A DNA stretch of 64,000 nucleotides from the NCBI RefSeq assembly GCF_003977595.1, contig NZ_RYYR01000001.1, positions 124,001 through 188,000 of the forward strand. Direction: 5' to 3'. Below, one piece after another: positions 51,031 to 61,080 of the stretch; positions within the stretch are counted from its first letter, which is position 1; each line of letters starts with the position of its first letter. The notes beneath the pieces are model-generated. The model did not search any database. It was not told where the DNA came from and saw only the letters and a list, made by a program, of their open reading frames with translations. A program made the position numbers and the translations under genes. The stretch is from Lysinibacillus antri (GTDB lineage: Bacteria > Bacillota > Bacilli > Bacillales_A > Planococcaceae).

Positions 51031-51078
51031 GGAATTTTGACTGATTATAAGTTCACTATATTGTGAAAGGATGAAACT

Positions 51079-51330
51079 TTGAAACAATTTGAGTTAATTG
51101 AAGCTTTTTTATCCATGTCTGATAAGGAAATTGTCAACTATGCGAAACAATACGATGTACATTTGTCTGTACAGGAAGTTAGAAGTTTACGCCCTCTTGT
51201 ACACCGCGCAAACATCACTTGGATTATTACGGGCATACCAAATTCATTTTTACGAGATGTCGAGCAAATTATCGGTAGAAAGAAATTAAAAAAACTACTT
51301 CAATATTACGATTTGTATAAACAAAAATGA
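51079..51330 (+). CDS. yqfT: DUF2624 family protein (YqfT-like)
   Basis: An 83-residue helical protein beginning MKQFELIEAFLSMSDKEIVN, with a central VRSLRPLVHRANITWIITGI segment, matching YqfT/DUF2624. The start is a TTG 8 bases after AAAGGATG. It lies upstream of nfo in B. subtilis order, although here the two PBP4 genes come between. Function unknown. Confidence 0.8.
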   Translation: MKQFELIEAFLSMSDKEIVNYAKQYDVHLSVQEVRSLRPLVHRANITWIITGIPNSFLRDVEQIIGRKKLKKLLQYYDLYKQK

Positions 51331-51358
51331 GGTTTACCACTAATACGGTAAACCTCTC
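51323..51358. terminator. Bidirectional terminator between yqfT and the PBP4 gene
   Basis: A perfect 10-bp stem GAGGTTTACC / GGTAAACCTC with an 8-base loop. On the minus strand a T run follows (overlapping the yqfT stop). Confidence 0.75.
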
Positions 51359-52783
51359 CTAATATTGAGTAACGATTTTCTTTAACACTTCATCAATTTC
51401 ATCAATTTTATTTGATGGTTGATTGTTCGTTAAAATCGCAAAAGCTAGTGTTCGACCACTTTTTGTATTTACATAACCAGCCAATGTATACACACCGGAA
51501 ATATGGCCAGTTTTGGCGATGATTCGATCTTTATAAGGCGCTAGTAAAAACCTTTTCCTTAGAGAACCACCTTCAATTCGATCCTCTTGCCCGCCAATCG
51601 GCAAGCTTGTATAGAATGTCTCGAAATTCGGTTCATCCTGTACTTTAATTAATAATTGCGAAAGTTCATTTGCGGTCAATCGATTATTATGGGATATGCC
51701 CGACCCATCTTCCAAAAACCATTGATCCATTGTTAACCCCATCGATTGGCCATATATTTTGAGCGCCTTTACCCCGTAGTCGGTTTGACCTTTTCCATAA
51801 ACTTCTTTTCCCATTGTTTTTACGAGAATATCTGCAATACTATTGTTACTTAATTTTAAAAATGGCTTAATTAAGTTTTTTAATGCTGTTGAATGTTTTG
51901 CATAGAGCAATATTGCATTTTTGGGGATCTTTTTTCGCTCAATGTTTGCATTTGGAGAAAACGTAATCCCTTCTTCTTCAAAGGTTTGTTTGATGGCATG
52001 TAACGTATTAATGGTTGGATCCTGTAACGTGACCCAATCTTTAAATGGATCCCCTACTGGTAGGTTCCCTGAGACAATAATGGTATTTGTTTGATATTGC
52101 CGTTTAATTTCAATGGTTGTTTTATCATTCGGTGAAACGGTCCTCGCATTATTTTGGATCATCATCCCACTTAGATTTGGGATTGCACGAATATCCGGTG
52201 CCTGACCTATCTTTGTTGGAATGGCCTCGATAATTAATGTACCCGCATCATAATCATTATCCGGAGACATGGTGATGGCTGACGTTCTTGCCGCGTAGTA
52301 ATAGCTTTCATCTGAACTTACGATTCCTGGCGTTAGTTGATCCCCTGAAAAAGCAAAGTCATCACCATAAATATTACCAGAAATTTTCCGAATACCATAA
52401 AATTTTAATGCTGCCGCAAAGGTTTCAAAATTTTGCTTTTGAAGTGTTGGGTCTCCTTCTCCTTTAATGTATACATCCCCTTTCAGCTCATCCACTACCA
52501 CTTCCCCATCAATGTAGAGTTTTGTATGAAAGCGATAATTGGAACCGAGAATATCAAGCGCCGCAGCTGCCGTCAACAACTTCAATGTAGATGCAGGTTT
52601 CATCGGTACATTGCCGTTCTTTTCGTAAAGTATTTCACCCGTATCAATGGTGCGAAGTGAAACACTAATACTGTTATTGCCCAATTGATGTTGGATAACT
52701 TGTTCTATATTTGATATTGCATGAAATTTTTGTACCGGGAATAATATCAGCATAATGACAATTAATAAATTAATTCTTTTCAT
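51359..52783 (-). CDS. D-alanyl-D-alanine carboxypeptidase/endopeptidase, PBP4 (S13), copy 1
   Basis: A 474-residue secreted peptidase with an N-terminal signal (MKRINLLIVIMLILFPVQ). Catalytic motifs: SxxK in PASTLKLLTA, SxN in LSNNSIADIL and KTG in IAKTGHISGVY. The large insertion domain typical of S13 lies between the first and second motifs. It removes the terminal D-Ala or cleaves cross-links during wall remodelling. It is about half identical by eye to the tandem copy upstream at 52896. Confidence 0.9.
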   Translation of the reverse strand: MKRINLLIVIMLILFPVQKFHAISNIEQVIQHQLGNNSISVSLRTIDTGEILYEKNGNVPMKPASTLKLLTAAAALDILGSNYRFHTKLYIDGEVVVDELKGDVYIKGEGDPTLQKQNFETFAAALKFYGIRKISGNIYGDDFAFSGDQLTPGIVSSDESYYYAARTSAITMSPDNDYDAGTLIIEAIPTKIGQAPDIRAIPNLSGMMIQNNARTVSPNDKTTIEIKRQYQTNTIIVSGNLPVGDPFKDWVTLQDPTINTLHAIKQTFEEEGITFSPNANIERKKIPKNAILLYAKHSTALKNLIKPFLKLSNNSIADILVKTMGKEVYGKGQTDYGVKALKIYGQSMGLTMDQWFLEDGSGISHNNRLTANELSQLLIKVQDEPNFETFYTSLPIGGQEDRIEGGSLRKRFLLAPYKDRIIAKTGHISGVYTLAGYVNTKSGRTLAFAILTNNQPSNKIDEIDEVLKKIVTQY

Positions 52784-52852
52784 CCATACCTCCTATAAGG
52801 ATAGAGATATGTTTATTGTTCACTTCTTACTGAAATTTTATCTAATGAAAAC

Positions 52853-52890
52853 AAAAAAACTCAAAATTCTACTAAAAAGAATTTTGAGCT
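52853..52890 (-). terminator. Terminator between the two PBP4 genes
   Basis: CTCAAAATTCT and AGAATTTTGAG form an 11-bp perfect stem with a 7-base loop, then TTTTTTTG on the minus strand. It gives the two paralogues separate transcripts. Confidence 0.85.
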
Positions 52891-52895
52891 TTCGA

Positions 52896-54335
52896 TTAAT
52901 AGGTTGTAATGATTTTTTTTACAATCGTATCAATTTGATTGCGGTAATGGTTATTTTTATGTTCTACTAAAATACTAAACGTAACCCATTTGCCACTCTT
53001 ACCCTTGGCATAGCCTGCTAGCGTTGATACTTCATCCAGACTACCTGTTTTTGCCACGATATTATCTCTAAAAGGTGCTTGTGTAAAACGATTTTTTAAC
53101 GTTCCACCAATGAGTCGATCACTATTCCCTGCTACCGGCAAGCTCGATAACATTACTGGATAAAATGGTGCTTGTTTTAAATTCACTAAAAGCAATGTTT
53201 GCTCATTGGCTGATACTTTATTTTTGTGTGACATACCTGAACCGTCTTCTAGTTGCCAATTTTCCATATTTAAGCCAATCGATTCGCCATATTCATTTAA
53301 AACGATTAGGCCATGTTCCCAATCACCGATATCATATTGAGTCTTCCCTAATGTTTTCACTAATATATCTGCAATACTATTATTACTTAATTTCAAAAAC
53401 TTAGGCATTAATTGTTTTAGCGTTTGTGATTTTTTGACGGCAATCGATTCTGCAGTTGGTGGTGTTTTTAAATATCCGATTGTTGAATCTTTACTAAATT
53501 TAATTCCTTGTGTAACTAACGCACTTTTAAATGAATATAACGTACTTAAAGTTGGATGCTGCATCGTTGCCCATTCTTTTGTACTACTACCAAGTGGAAT
53601 ATTCCCTGATATCACAACTTGATTTGTATTGTGTTTTCTCACAATTTTTAAAGTGTTTTTAGAACCTTTTCCTACCGTTTTGGCATTGTTAATGAGTTGT
53701 AATCCACTTGTATTTGGTACAGCTGAAATAGATGGTGCAGCCCCCACTTTAGACCCATTTGCCGTTACGATAACTGTACTCGCATCATAGTCATCATTCG
53801 GGGATAGCGTTAAGGCCGTAATGGGCGCTGCATAATAGTATGTTTCATCCTCTGGGACAATACCAGGTGTTAATTTTGCCCCAGTAAACCAACTATCATC
53901 GGCATAAATATTACCATTCACTTGTTTGATGCCACCACTTTTTAACGTATAACTAAATGTAACGAAATCCTTTACTTGAAGTGTAGGATCTCCTTCACCT
54001 CGTAAATAAAGATTGCCATAAAGTATACCGTCTTTTACCTTTCCATCCGTTAGCACTTCCGTTGTGAACGTATAGTTTTCTCCTAATATATCTAACGCAG
54101 CAGCACTCGTTAATAGTTTTAAAGTAGATGCTGGTTTGATTGGATTATTCCCTTTATTTTCATAGAGTAAATTGCCTGAGCTTAATTCACGAATGGATAC
54201 ACTGTAATTCGTATTTCCTAAATTACTTTTCACTGTATTATCGATGGCGCTATTAGCCTGTGCATCTATTGTAAATAGTCCACTCATCAGTACAAATAAA
54301 ATAGATAATATGTATAGTTTTAGTTGCCTTTGCAC
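52896..54335 (-). CDS. D-alanyl-D-alanine carboxypeptidase/endopeptidase, PBP4 (S13), copy 2
   Basis: A 479-residue secreted peptidase with signal MQRQLKLYILSILFVLMSGL. Catalytic motifs: SxxK in PASTLKLLTSA, SxN in LSNNSIADILV, KTG in VAKTGSLDEVS. The start is a GTG after AAGGAGG. Sequence blocks (YYYAAPITALTLSPNDDYDA) match copy 1 strongly, so this is a recent tandem duplication. Both copies keep all active residues. Confidence 0.9.
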   Translation of the reverse strand: MQRQLKLYILSILFVLMSGLFTIDAQANSAIDNTVKSNLGNTNYSVSIRELSSGNLLYENKGNNPIKPASTLKLLTSAAALDILGENYTFTTEVLTDGKVKDGILYGNLYLRGEGDPTLQVKDFVTFSYTLKSGGIKQVNGNIYADDSWFTGAKLTPGIVPEDETYYYAAPITALTLSPNDDYDASTVIVTANGSKVGAAPSISAVPNTSGLQLINNAKTVGKGSKNTLKIVRKHNTNQVVISGNIPLGSSTKEWATMQHPTLSTLYSFKSALVTQGIKFSKDSTIGYLKTPPTAESIAVKKSQTLKQLMPKFLKLSNNSIADILVKTLGKTQYDIGDWEHGLIVLNEYGESIGLNMENWQLEDGSGMSHKNKVSANEQTLLLVNLKQAPFYPVMLSSLPVAGNSDRLIGGTLKNRFTQAPFRDNIVAKTGSLDEVSTLAGYAKGKSGKWVTFSILVEHKNNHYRNQIDTIVKKIITTY

Positions 54336-54449
54336 GAAATAAATTCCTCCTTTTTATACTCATTATAGTATAAATGGAAGCCCTTAGAAAATAGAAAAAA
54401 ATAGTACTAGAATGCAAGATTAACATCCTAACACTATTTTGTAACTTAC

Positions 54450-55340
54450 CTATTCACCACGTAATGCATCGATTTCTTCCGGTTTGTATTGACCTGTACG
54501 AAGCATTTCAATTTCATATTTGTATGGTGCGAGTTTATTTTTCGCATCTGTACCAACCCAAGGCGTTTCTAAAATCTTTGGTACGTCGATCAATGCTTCA
54601 TGATGAACGATGTTGTATAACGCTTCAAAACCGATATGACCAAAACCGATATTTTCATGACGGTCTTTTCCGGCACCACATACATTTTTACTATCATTTA
54701 CATGAACTACTTTAATTCGATCTATACCAATCAACTGATCAAATTGCTCGAGTACGCCCTCAAAATCGTTAATAATATCATAACCAGCATCATGGATATG
54801 GCAAGTATCAAGACAAACAGAAAGACGTTCATTATTTGTTACGCCATCGAAAATTTGCGCAAGTTCTTCAAAAGACCTACCAACTTCCGAACCTTTTCCA
54901 GCCATCGTTTCTAATGCAATTTGAACAGGGTGTTCTATCGTAAGGACTTCATTTAACCCTTCAATGATTTTGGCGATTCCCGCATCAACACCGGCTCCTA
55001 CATGTGCACCTGGATGTAATACGATTTGTGTTGCACCGATTGCAGCAGTGCGTTCGATTTCTTTTTGTAAGAACTCGACACCGAGGGCAAATGTTTCTGG
55101 CTTTGTTGTATTGGCAATATTAATAATATAGGGTGCATGGACAATAATATTTGAAAGCCCATTCTCTTTCATATGCTCAAGTCCAGCTATGATATTTAAT
55201 TCCTCAATGGGTTTACGACGAGTGTTTTGAGGTGCACCCGTATAAATCATAAAAGTAGATGCACCATAGGAAGCGGCTTCTTTACTTGACGCTAAAAGCA
55301 TGTCCTTTCCACTCATTGAAACGTGTGAACCGATTAACAT
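54450..55340 (-). CDS. nfo: Endonuclease IV (AP endonuclease)
   Basis: A 296-residue TIM-barrel repair nuclease that cleaves abasic sites. It starts [18 protein letters not shown], and zinc-site blocks are present: [58 protein letters not shown] and [16 protein letters not shown] lies 10 bases before the ATG at 55340; a TTG three codons upstream is too close to it. It follows cshB by 18 bases, as in B. subtilis. Confidence 0.95.
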   Translation of the reverse strand: MLIGSHVSMSGKDMLLASSKEAASYGASTFMIYTGAPQNTRRKPIEELNIIAGLEHMKENGLSNIIVHAPYIINIANTTKPETFALGVEFLQKEIERTAAIGATQIVLHPGAHVGAGVDAGIAKIIEGLNEVLTIEHPVQIALETMAGKGSEVGRSFEELAQIFDGVTNNERLSVCLDTCHIHDAGYDIINDFEGVLEQFDQLIGIDRIKVVHVNDSKNVCGAGKDRHENIGFGHIGFEALYNIVHHEALIDVPKILETPWVGTDAKNKLAPYKYEIEMLRTGQYKPEEIDALRGE

Positions 55341-55358
55341 TCTCAAAAATCCTCCCTA

Positions 55359-56657
55359 TTACTTCGAACGATTACGTTTTCTGCGCTCTTTCTTTTTAAT
55401 TGCATCCATTTCCCACTTCATCGCACGTTTATAACCTGGTTTTACTTTTTTCGGTTTACGAACACGTGATTTTGCAATTTGATCAATTTCATTTTCCTGC
55501 TTCACGCGATTTTGACGGGCATGACGTTCTTTCAGTTCAATCCACTCGCCATTTTTCACATCTTTTTGTACGAATGGAATCCCCATTTTCTCTACACGAA
55601 CAACTGCATCTTCATCTTCTGGTTCGAATAATGTAATGGCTGTCCCTTTATTCCCCGCGCGTGCAGTACGTCCAACACGGTGAATGAAGAACTCAAGATC
55701 TTCTGGAATTTCATAGTTAATCACATGGGAAATCCCTTGAATATCAATTCCGCGCGCAGCTAAATCCGTCGCCACAATATATTGGAATTCTAAATCGCGA
55801 ATTTGTTTCATCATTTTTTTACGATCTCTTGGAGTTAGGTCACCATGAATTTGGCCTGTACGAATTCCTTCTTCCGCCAAGTATGCAGCAACTGCCTCTG
55901 CATTCTTTCTCGTGTTACAAAAAATAACCGCTAAAAACGGATTGATCGCTTCAATGACTTCCTTTAAGCGACGATTGCGGGATTTTGAACGGACTGGCAC
56001 TAAAATAAAATCAATGCCTTCTGCAACAGGTCGTTTATCATTCATATGAATATGGACTGGAGATTCCATATATTTTTTCAAGAACGGTTTCAATTTTTCA
56101 GGAATCGTTGCTGAGAATACATACATCTCAAGATTTTCTGGCATAACAGAAGCAAAGCCATCAATTTCCTCGATGAATCCCATATCAAACGCTAAATCTG
56201 CCTCATCGACAACAAGAATCGGTGCAGTATGAACAAGTAAAGCATTTTCTTTCACTAAATCGCGAATTCGTCCAGGTGTACCTACAACAATTTGTGGCTG
56301 AGTTTTTAATTTATCAATTGAGCGTTGTTTATCTGTCCCACCAATAAATAATTTCGCTTGAATCGAAGTGTTTTCAATTAATTGGTTTAACGCATCAAAG
56401 ATTTGTTGTGCCAGTTCACGTGTTGGCGATGTAATAATCGCTTGCACCTCTTGTTTTCCTTCGTTAATTCGTTGAACAATTGGTAATAAGAAACTGTGTG
56501 TTTTTCCCGTCCCAGTATGTGCTTGTCCAATTGCACTTTTCCCTTTTAAGATGAGAGGAATCATTTCTTTTTGAATCGGTGTCGGTTCAATAAATCCAAG
56601 CTCTGCTATTGCCTCTCTTAAAAATGGTTTAAAATCGTAATCTGTGTACTTCGACAT
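55359..56657 (-). CDS. cshB: DEAD-box ATP-dependent RNA helicase
   Basis: A 432-residue helicase: Q motif FIEPTPIQKEMI, motif I AHTGTGKTHS, DEAD as VVDEADLAFDMG, SAT as FSATIPEK, motif VI HRVGRTARAGNKG. A basic C-terminal tail (KKVKPGYKRAMKWEMDAIKK) fits the cold-shock RNA helicase CshB. It is upstream of nfo and part of that operon. Confidence 0.92.
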   Translation of the reverse strand: MSKYTDYDFKPFLREAIAELGFIEPTPIQKEMIPLILKGKSAIGQAHTGTGKTHSFLLPIVQRINEGKQEVQAIITSPTRELAQQIFDALNQLIENTSIQAKLFIGGTDKQRSIDKLKTQPQIVVGTPGRIRDLVKENALLVHTAPILVVDEADLAFDMGFIEEIDGFASVMPENLEMYVFSATIPEKLKPFLKKYMESPVHIHMNDKRPVAEGIDFILVPVRSKSRNRRLKEVIEAINPFLAVIFCNTRKNAEAVAAYLAEEGIRTGQIHGDLTPRDRKKMMKQIRDLEFQYIVATDLAARGIDIQGISHVINYEIPEDLEFFIHRVGRTARAGNKGTAITLFEPEDEDAVVRVEKMGIPFVQKDVKNGEWIELKERHARQNRVKQENEIDQIAKSRVRKPKKVKPGYKRAMKWEMDAIKKKERRKRNRSK

Positions 56658-56834
56658 TTTTCGTACCTCCTAATATGTTTTACTATTGTACCATTATGGA
56701 AAAATAAAGTGAAACTTAAAAGAGAAGGGATTTTTTCGTAATGTCCTACATTAGAAGTTGTCCAATTAATTCGAATCTTCTCTAAATACCATCTAACTAA
56801 AAAGCTTTCCCAGTAATAGTGTCCTTATAAAAGG

Positions 56835-56862
56835 AAAAACCAGGACAATTCATCCTGGCTTT
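56835..56862 (-). terminator. Terminator of ispH
   Basis: GCCAGGA pairs with TCCTGGT on the minus strand around a short loop, followed by TTTTTCC. Confidence 0.7.
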
Positions 56863-56877
56863 ACTATTTTATTCTAT

Positions 56878-57849
56878 TTAGTTTGGTAAGATTTTCTCCA
56901 CTGGTTTTGGTTCTTTAATTTTTGGAAGAATTTTATCTAGTGTTACCGTTCTAGTAATTTCGTGGGTAGATGGATCGGCTGGGTCGAATTTCTCTAAAAA
57001 CGTAATGACTTCCTTCACAATTGGTGTTGGTGTTGAAGCCCCTGCCGTAACCGCTACTTTTTCAATCCCTTCTAACCATTCAAGTTTTAATTCTGATAAA
57101 TCAGCAATTCGATAGGATGGTGTTCCTGCAATTTCTTCCGATACTTGCGTTAAGCGATTTGAGTTATTTGAACGAGGATCGCCTACAACGATTAACAATT
57201 CAGCATCCCCTGCTTGAGTAGCAACGGCTTCCTGGCGCACTTGTGTTGCAAGGCAAATCTCGCTATGCACTTCAATATGTGGGAACTTTTCTTGTAAACG
57301 ATCCATTAAATGCTTTACATCCCATTGACTCATCGTCGTTTGGTTTGTAACTAATAGTTTGTCATTCTCTAACTCTAGCTCATTAACGTCTTCAATATTT
57401 TGAACTAAATGAACATGGTCTGGAGCAACACCAATCGCTCCTTCTGGTTCTGGGTGTCCTTTTTTACCAATATAAATAATATCGTAGCCTTCCGCAGATT
57501 TTTCGCGGATTAAATCATGGGTTACTGTTACGTCTGGACATGTTGCATCAATGGCAACTAGGCCTTTCTTTTTAGCAATTTCACGAATTTCTGGAGAAAC
57601 CCCGTGTGCTGTAAAAATAACAGTACCTTCTTCTACTTGCTCAATAATATGTTTACGGTTATCGCCGTCTAATGTAATAATCCCTTCTTTTTCAAACGCA
57701 TCCGTTACATGTTTATTGTGAACGATCATTCCTAATATATAAATTGGTTTTGGTAGTGATTTATCTAATGAGGCATTACGCGCAATAACCATCGCGTCAA
57801 CAACACCGTAGCAATAGCCTCGTGGATTTATTTTAATGACTTGCATCAT
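56878..57849 (-). CDS. ispH: 4-hydroxy-3-methylbut-2-enyl diphosphate reductase
   Basis: A 323-residue iron-sulfur enzyme, the last step of the MEP pathway, giving IPP and DMAPP. Cluster cysteines are visible in [10 protein letters not shown] (residue 13), [12 protein letters not shown] and [13 protein letters not shown]; the family Glu and His sit in FTAHGVSPE and NQTTMSQWD. The frame is open 15 codons upstream, but GGAG lies 5 bases before the tandem ATGs, so [11 protein letters not shown] is used. It works with ispG (37595). Confidence 0.94.
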   Translation of the reverse strand: MMQVIKINPRGYCYGVVDAMVIARNASLDKSLPKPIYILGMIVHNKHVTDAFEKEGIITLDGDNRKHIIEQVEEGTVIFTAHGVSPEIREIAKKKGLVAIDATCPDVTVTHDLIREKSAEGYDIIYIGKKGHPEPEGAIGVAPDHVHLVQNIEDVNELELENDKLLVTNQTTMSQWDVKHLMDRLQEKFPHIEVHSEICLATQVRQEAVATQAGDAELLIVVGDPRSNNSNRLTQVSEEIAGTPSYRIADLSELKLEWLEGIEKVAVTAGASTPTPIVKEVITFLEKFDPADPSTHEITRTVTLDKILPKIKEPKPVEKILPN

Positions 57850-57938
57850 GTCAACTCCTTTAGTGTCCATAGAAATATTATAACGGAGTGACACGGTTTA
57901 TACAAAGCATCCTTATTAATTTTTATCGATTTAATAGA

Positions 57939-58547
57939 TTAGTCAAAATCATAAGGAGGCTGGAAAATTCTTGGTACGGAAGGTCTTTGGGCTATTGGTT
58001 TTCGGTTAGGTGGCGGACTTGTGGATCGATTTGATCTGTTCTGTCTACTTTCAGTTTGTCTTACATCTGGTTGTCTTTCTCTTTTTCTTCTTTGTGGTCT
58101 AGGTGGTTCATACTCAGGTTCATAGTCTTCTTCATAATCTTCTTCAAAATCATCGTACCCTTGTTCTGCTTCGTTCGTTTTTGGTGCAGATTGAAATCCT
58201 TTATATAATTTCCATAAAGCCGGTAAATTTTGAAGCATTGGTGTTGCTTGTTGAATCAATGGTTGGAAGCTTTGGGCTGTTGCCAACCATTTATTTGCAG
58301 TGTTCATAAATGAATCGAGTTTAGGTGATTGTGCATTAGGTGGGACTTGAGAACCTGGTGGCCCCGGTTGCCCCTGCCCCTGTTGAAAACCTTGATGGAA
58401 GCCTTGTGGTGGCATTTGATGAGGCATCATTCCAGGTGGAAATCGGCCTGGTGGTGGTGGCATTTGACGACCGAAACCTGGTCCTGGCCCACGAAATTGG
58501 TTGAATTGTTGACCATGCGGCATATGATTAAAACTAGATGGGCGCAT
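57939..58547 (-). CDS. yqfQ: YqfQ/VrrA-like Pro-, Gly-, Gln-rich protein
   Basis: A 202-residue low-complexity protein. Residues 1-75 are Pro/Gly/Gln/His-rich with variations on GFHQGFQQGQGQPGPPG; residues 75-120 are a short folded stretch (LDSFMNTANKWLATAQSF); the rest is acidic (EEDYEEDYEPEYEP) then Arg/Ser-rich. It matches the YqfQ family, whose member VrrA in Bacillus anthracis holds a length-variable repeat used in typing. AAAGGAG precedes the ATG. Confidence 0.75.
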   Translation of the reverse strand: MRPSSFNHMPHGQQFNQFRGPGPGFGRQMPPPPGRFPPGMMPHQMPPQGFHQGFQQGQGQPGPPGSQVPPNAQSPKLDSFMNTANKWLATAQSFQPLIQQATPMLQNLPALWKLYKGFQSAPKTNEAEQGYDDFEEDYEEDYEPEYEPPRPQRRKRERQPDVRQTESRQNRSNRSTSPPPNRKPIAQRPSVPRIFQPPYDFD

Positions 58548-58651
58548 ATTAATCTCCTTTCTCGCAACTTAGACGAAGAGTGTTCTAAAAGCTATCATAT
58601 GCAAATAGGTGTTTAAGTGTACTAAGAAAAGCGCTGAAGATAGACACGTTT

Positions 58652-58685
58652 AAGGGGCTATCATTAACTAGATAGCCCCTTTTTC
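58652..58685 (-). terminator. Terminator of dctR
   Basis: AGGGGCTATC and GATAGCCCCT form a 10-bp stem right after the dctR stop. T runs are short on the minus strand and longer on the plus strand. Confidence 0.6.
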
Positions 58686-58688
58686 ACC

Positions 58689-59384
58689 CTATACAAAATA
58701 ATGGTTAATCGGCCTACCGACACCACCATAATGAACATCTACTTTTATGAAATTTTGCTTTTCTAAAAAGTCTAAGTATCTTCTTGCGGTTACTCTTGCA
58801 ACTCCAATGGCTGCTGCAACGTCATCGGCAGAAGCACCTTCTTTGGAATCCTTCAAAAACTTCAACACTTTATTCAAGGTGGATCGGTTAAATCCTTTTG
58901 GTAATTCCATCGACATACGCACTTCATTATTAGTTGATTCTTCAACTTCACGATAAGGGTGAATCATTTCATCTAACTCTTCTTGGGTCACATCTTGAAC
59001 ACCTATAGACAATTGTTTAAAGTGATAATAATTTAGAAGCGTTTGTTGTATTCTTTCAAATGTGAAGGGCTTCATAATATAATCGTAAACACCTAGATGT
59101 AATATTTGTTGAATCGTTTGCATATCATTCGCGGCCGTTACTGTGATAACGTCTACTGGTAAATTATCTGTTCGTATTTGTCGAAGGGTTTGAAGACCGT
59201 CTTGTTCGGGCATAAAAATATCCATAATGACTAGATCCGGTTTTAATTCAACAATTTTTTTATACCCTAGTACCCCATTGCTACACATATCTATCACTTT
59301 AAATGCTTCAACCCGCTCAATAAATTGACGATTTACTTCCCTTACCATTGGATCATCTTCGACAAGCAAGACTTTAATCATCAT
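58689..59384 (-). CDS. dctR: Response regulator DctR (CitB/DcuR family)
   Basis: A 231-residue regulator. Receiver at 1-120 with Asp pair in LLVEDDPMV, phospho-acceptor in LVIMDIFMPEQDG (about residue 55), Thr-like in VITVTAAND and Lys in YIMKPFTF. The C-terminal HTH (about 170-230) resembles the CitT/DcuR type with GVARVTARRYLDFLEKQ. Two tandem ATGs follow GGAGG; the first is listed. It partners DctS and, as in B. subtilis, is expected to activate dctP in response to C4-dicarboxylates. Confidence 0.9.
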   Translation of the reverse strand: MMIKVLLVEDDPMVREVNRQFIERVEAFKVIDMCSNGVLGYKKIVELKPDLVIMDIFMPEQDGLQTLRQIRTDNLPVDVITVTAANDMQTIQQILHLGVYDYIMKPFTFERIQQTLLNYYHFKQLSIGVQDVTQEELDEMIHPYREVEESTNNEVRMSMELPKGFNRSTLNKVLKFLKDSKEGASADDVAAAIGVARVTARRYLDFLEKQNFIKVDVHYGGVGRPINHYFV

Positions 59385-59396
59385 GTCCCCTCCTCT

Positions 59397-60995
59397 CTAT
59401 AATTCGAATGTGATTAAAAATGTGGTTCCTTTATTTTGTTCGCTAATTACTTCAATCGTTCCATTTCCTTTATTAACAATTTCATTTACTAAATATAGTC
59501 CGATTCCTCTATTTTCCTTTGCTTTTGTCGAAAAGCCATTTTCGAATATCTTTGCCTTCACTTCATCTGACATGCCTATTCCACTATCGCTTATCATAAT
59601 CGCTAAAACGCCATCATTATCATCAATGGAAATCGTTAATTCTTTTTCTTCCTTATCTATAACGATTAATGAATCAAAAGCATTTTCAATTAAATTACCA
59701 AATAAGATAACAAAATCATGATGGTCAAGCTTTTCAGGAAATTTCGTAAACCGACTTTCTTTATCAATATTAACCGTGATCCCTAGTTCTTTTCCTCGGC
59801 TAATTTTACTTAATAATAAGCCAGAAATATTTTCATTATAAATTCGTTCATTTAAAAATTTTGTGACACTATCATGTTCTTCCTTCACTTGTGAAAGATA
59901 TTCTAACGCTTGTTTTGTGTGTCCTAAATGTAGGAGACCAGCAATTGTATGCAGTTTATTTTTGTATTCATGCGTTTGAACTCGCAATGCTTGTACAAAG
60001 GCTTTGACACCGGTAAGTTCCTCTGCTAGTTGTTTAAAAGCCGTTAAATCTTTAAAAACAGCTACTGCTCCTACTTTTTTTCCATTTACTAATATTGGAA
60101 CACGATTACTTAAAATACTATGATTGTTTACAAATAGCTCCTGATCCAATACTCGTTGACCAGAAAAAAAGATTTCTGGCAATCTTGTATCCGGAATGAC
60201 GTCATAAATGTTTTTTCCTATATATAAGGAAGGATCATCCCCCACCCCTAAAATTTCACTAGCCATTTTGTTGAAAACTGTTATGTTTAAATCTTTATCC
60301 ACCGCAATAATTCCATCATGCATCGCGTTAAAAGTTTCTGTTCGTTCTACGTACATTTTAGAGATTTCATGAGGCTCTAGTCCAAACATTTGTTTTTTAA
60401 TATGACGACCTAATGTGTGAGCACCCCAAACACTAAATAATATTGATAGTAAAATCGTAATCAGAATTTCCTTTTGGTAATCTAAAAAGCTTTGTGTAAA
60501 GGAAGGTAACGTATATCCAACTAACGTAACGCCAATTTGCTCATTTGTTTCATTCATAATTGGTACAAATGCCCGAATTGTTATACCCCTTTCACCTTTA
60601 CCTTTAGATATATAATAATGTTCAGCAAATGCAGCATCCATATCTGTAGAATTGCTTTTTTTTCCCATTTCATTTTGAGACGGATGAGATAGCTTGACAC
60701 GATCCATATTCATAATAACGATATAATCCGCTTTATTAATATATCGAATATCTTCTACAATACTATTGATTCTTTTGGAGGCTGATTCGATCTCTTCGGT
60801 TTGTAATATGTGCAAGATTTCAGGAAGATTGGCCACCGTTCGAGCAACTAGCATCGCTTCTTGTCCAATATTTTCTTCTTGTTCTTTTAATACACTACCT
60901 ATTACAAAGGTACCTGCAACTAGAAAAGAAAAGGCAATAATGAAAAACGTTAAAAACATTATTTTGCCATTCATTGAAAGCTTTCGTTTGTTCAC
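59397..60995 (-). CDS. dctS: Sensor histidine kinase DctS (CitA/DcuS family)
   Basis: A 532-residue membrane kinase. Two membrane helices (about 10-30 and 170-190) flank an extracytoplasmic PAS-like ligand domain; a cytoplasmic PAS follows at about 210-320 (MHDGIIAVDKDLNITVFNKM), then the SPOB_a dimerisation region with phospho-acceptor His in RVQTHEYKNKLHTIAG and the ATPase domain (NLIENAFDSL, GIGLYLVNEIV). The start is a GTG after GGAGGAG. It should sense extracellular dicarboxylates together with DctB. Confidence 0.9.
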   Translation of the reverse strand: MNKRKLSMNGKIMFLTFFIIAFSFLVAGTFVIGSVLKEQEENIGQEAMLVARTVANLPEILHILQTEEIESASKRINSIVEDIRYINKADYIVIMNMDRVKLSHPSQNEMGKKSNSTDMDAAFAEHYYISKGKGERGITIRAFVPIMNETNEQIGVTLVGYTLPSFTQSFLDYQKEILITILLSILFSVWGAHTLGRHIKKQMFGLEPHEISKMYVERTETFNAMHDGIIAVDKDLNITVFNKMASEILGVGDDPSLYIGKNIYDVIPDTRLPEIFFSGQRVLDQELFVNNHSILSNRVPILVNGKKVGAVAVFKDLTAFKQLAEELTGVKAFVQALRVQTHEYKNKLHTIAGLLHLGHTKQALEYLSQVKEEHDSVTKFLNERIYNENISGLLLSKISRGKELGITVNIDKESRFTKFPEKLDHHDFVILFGNLIENAFDSLIVIDKEEKELTISIDDNDGVLAIMISDSGIGMSDEVKAKIFENGFSTKAKENRGIGLYLVNEIVNKGNGTIEVISEQNKGTTFLITFEL

Positions 60996-61080
60996 TTTTC
61001 TCCTCCAAATAAAATGATTTAACCTGTTCGAATAAAGTTTTATAATGTATATAAAAATTATATAATTGCGGTGAAATTAC

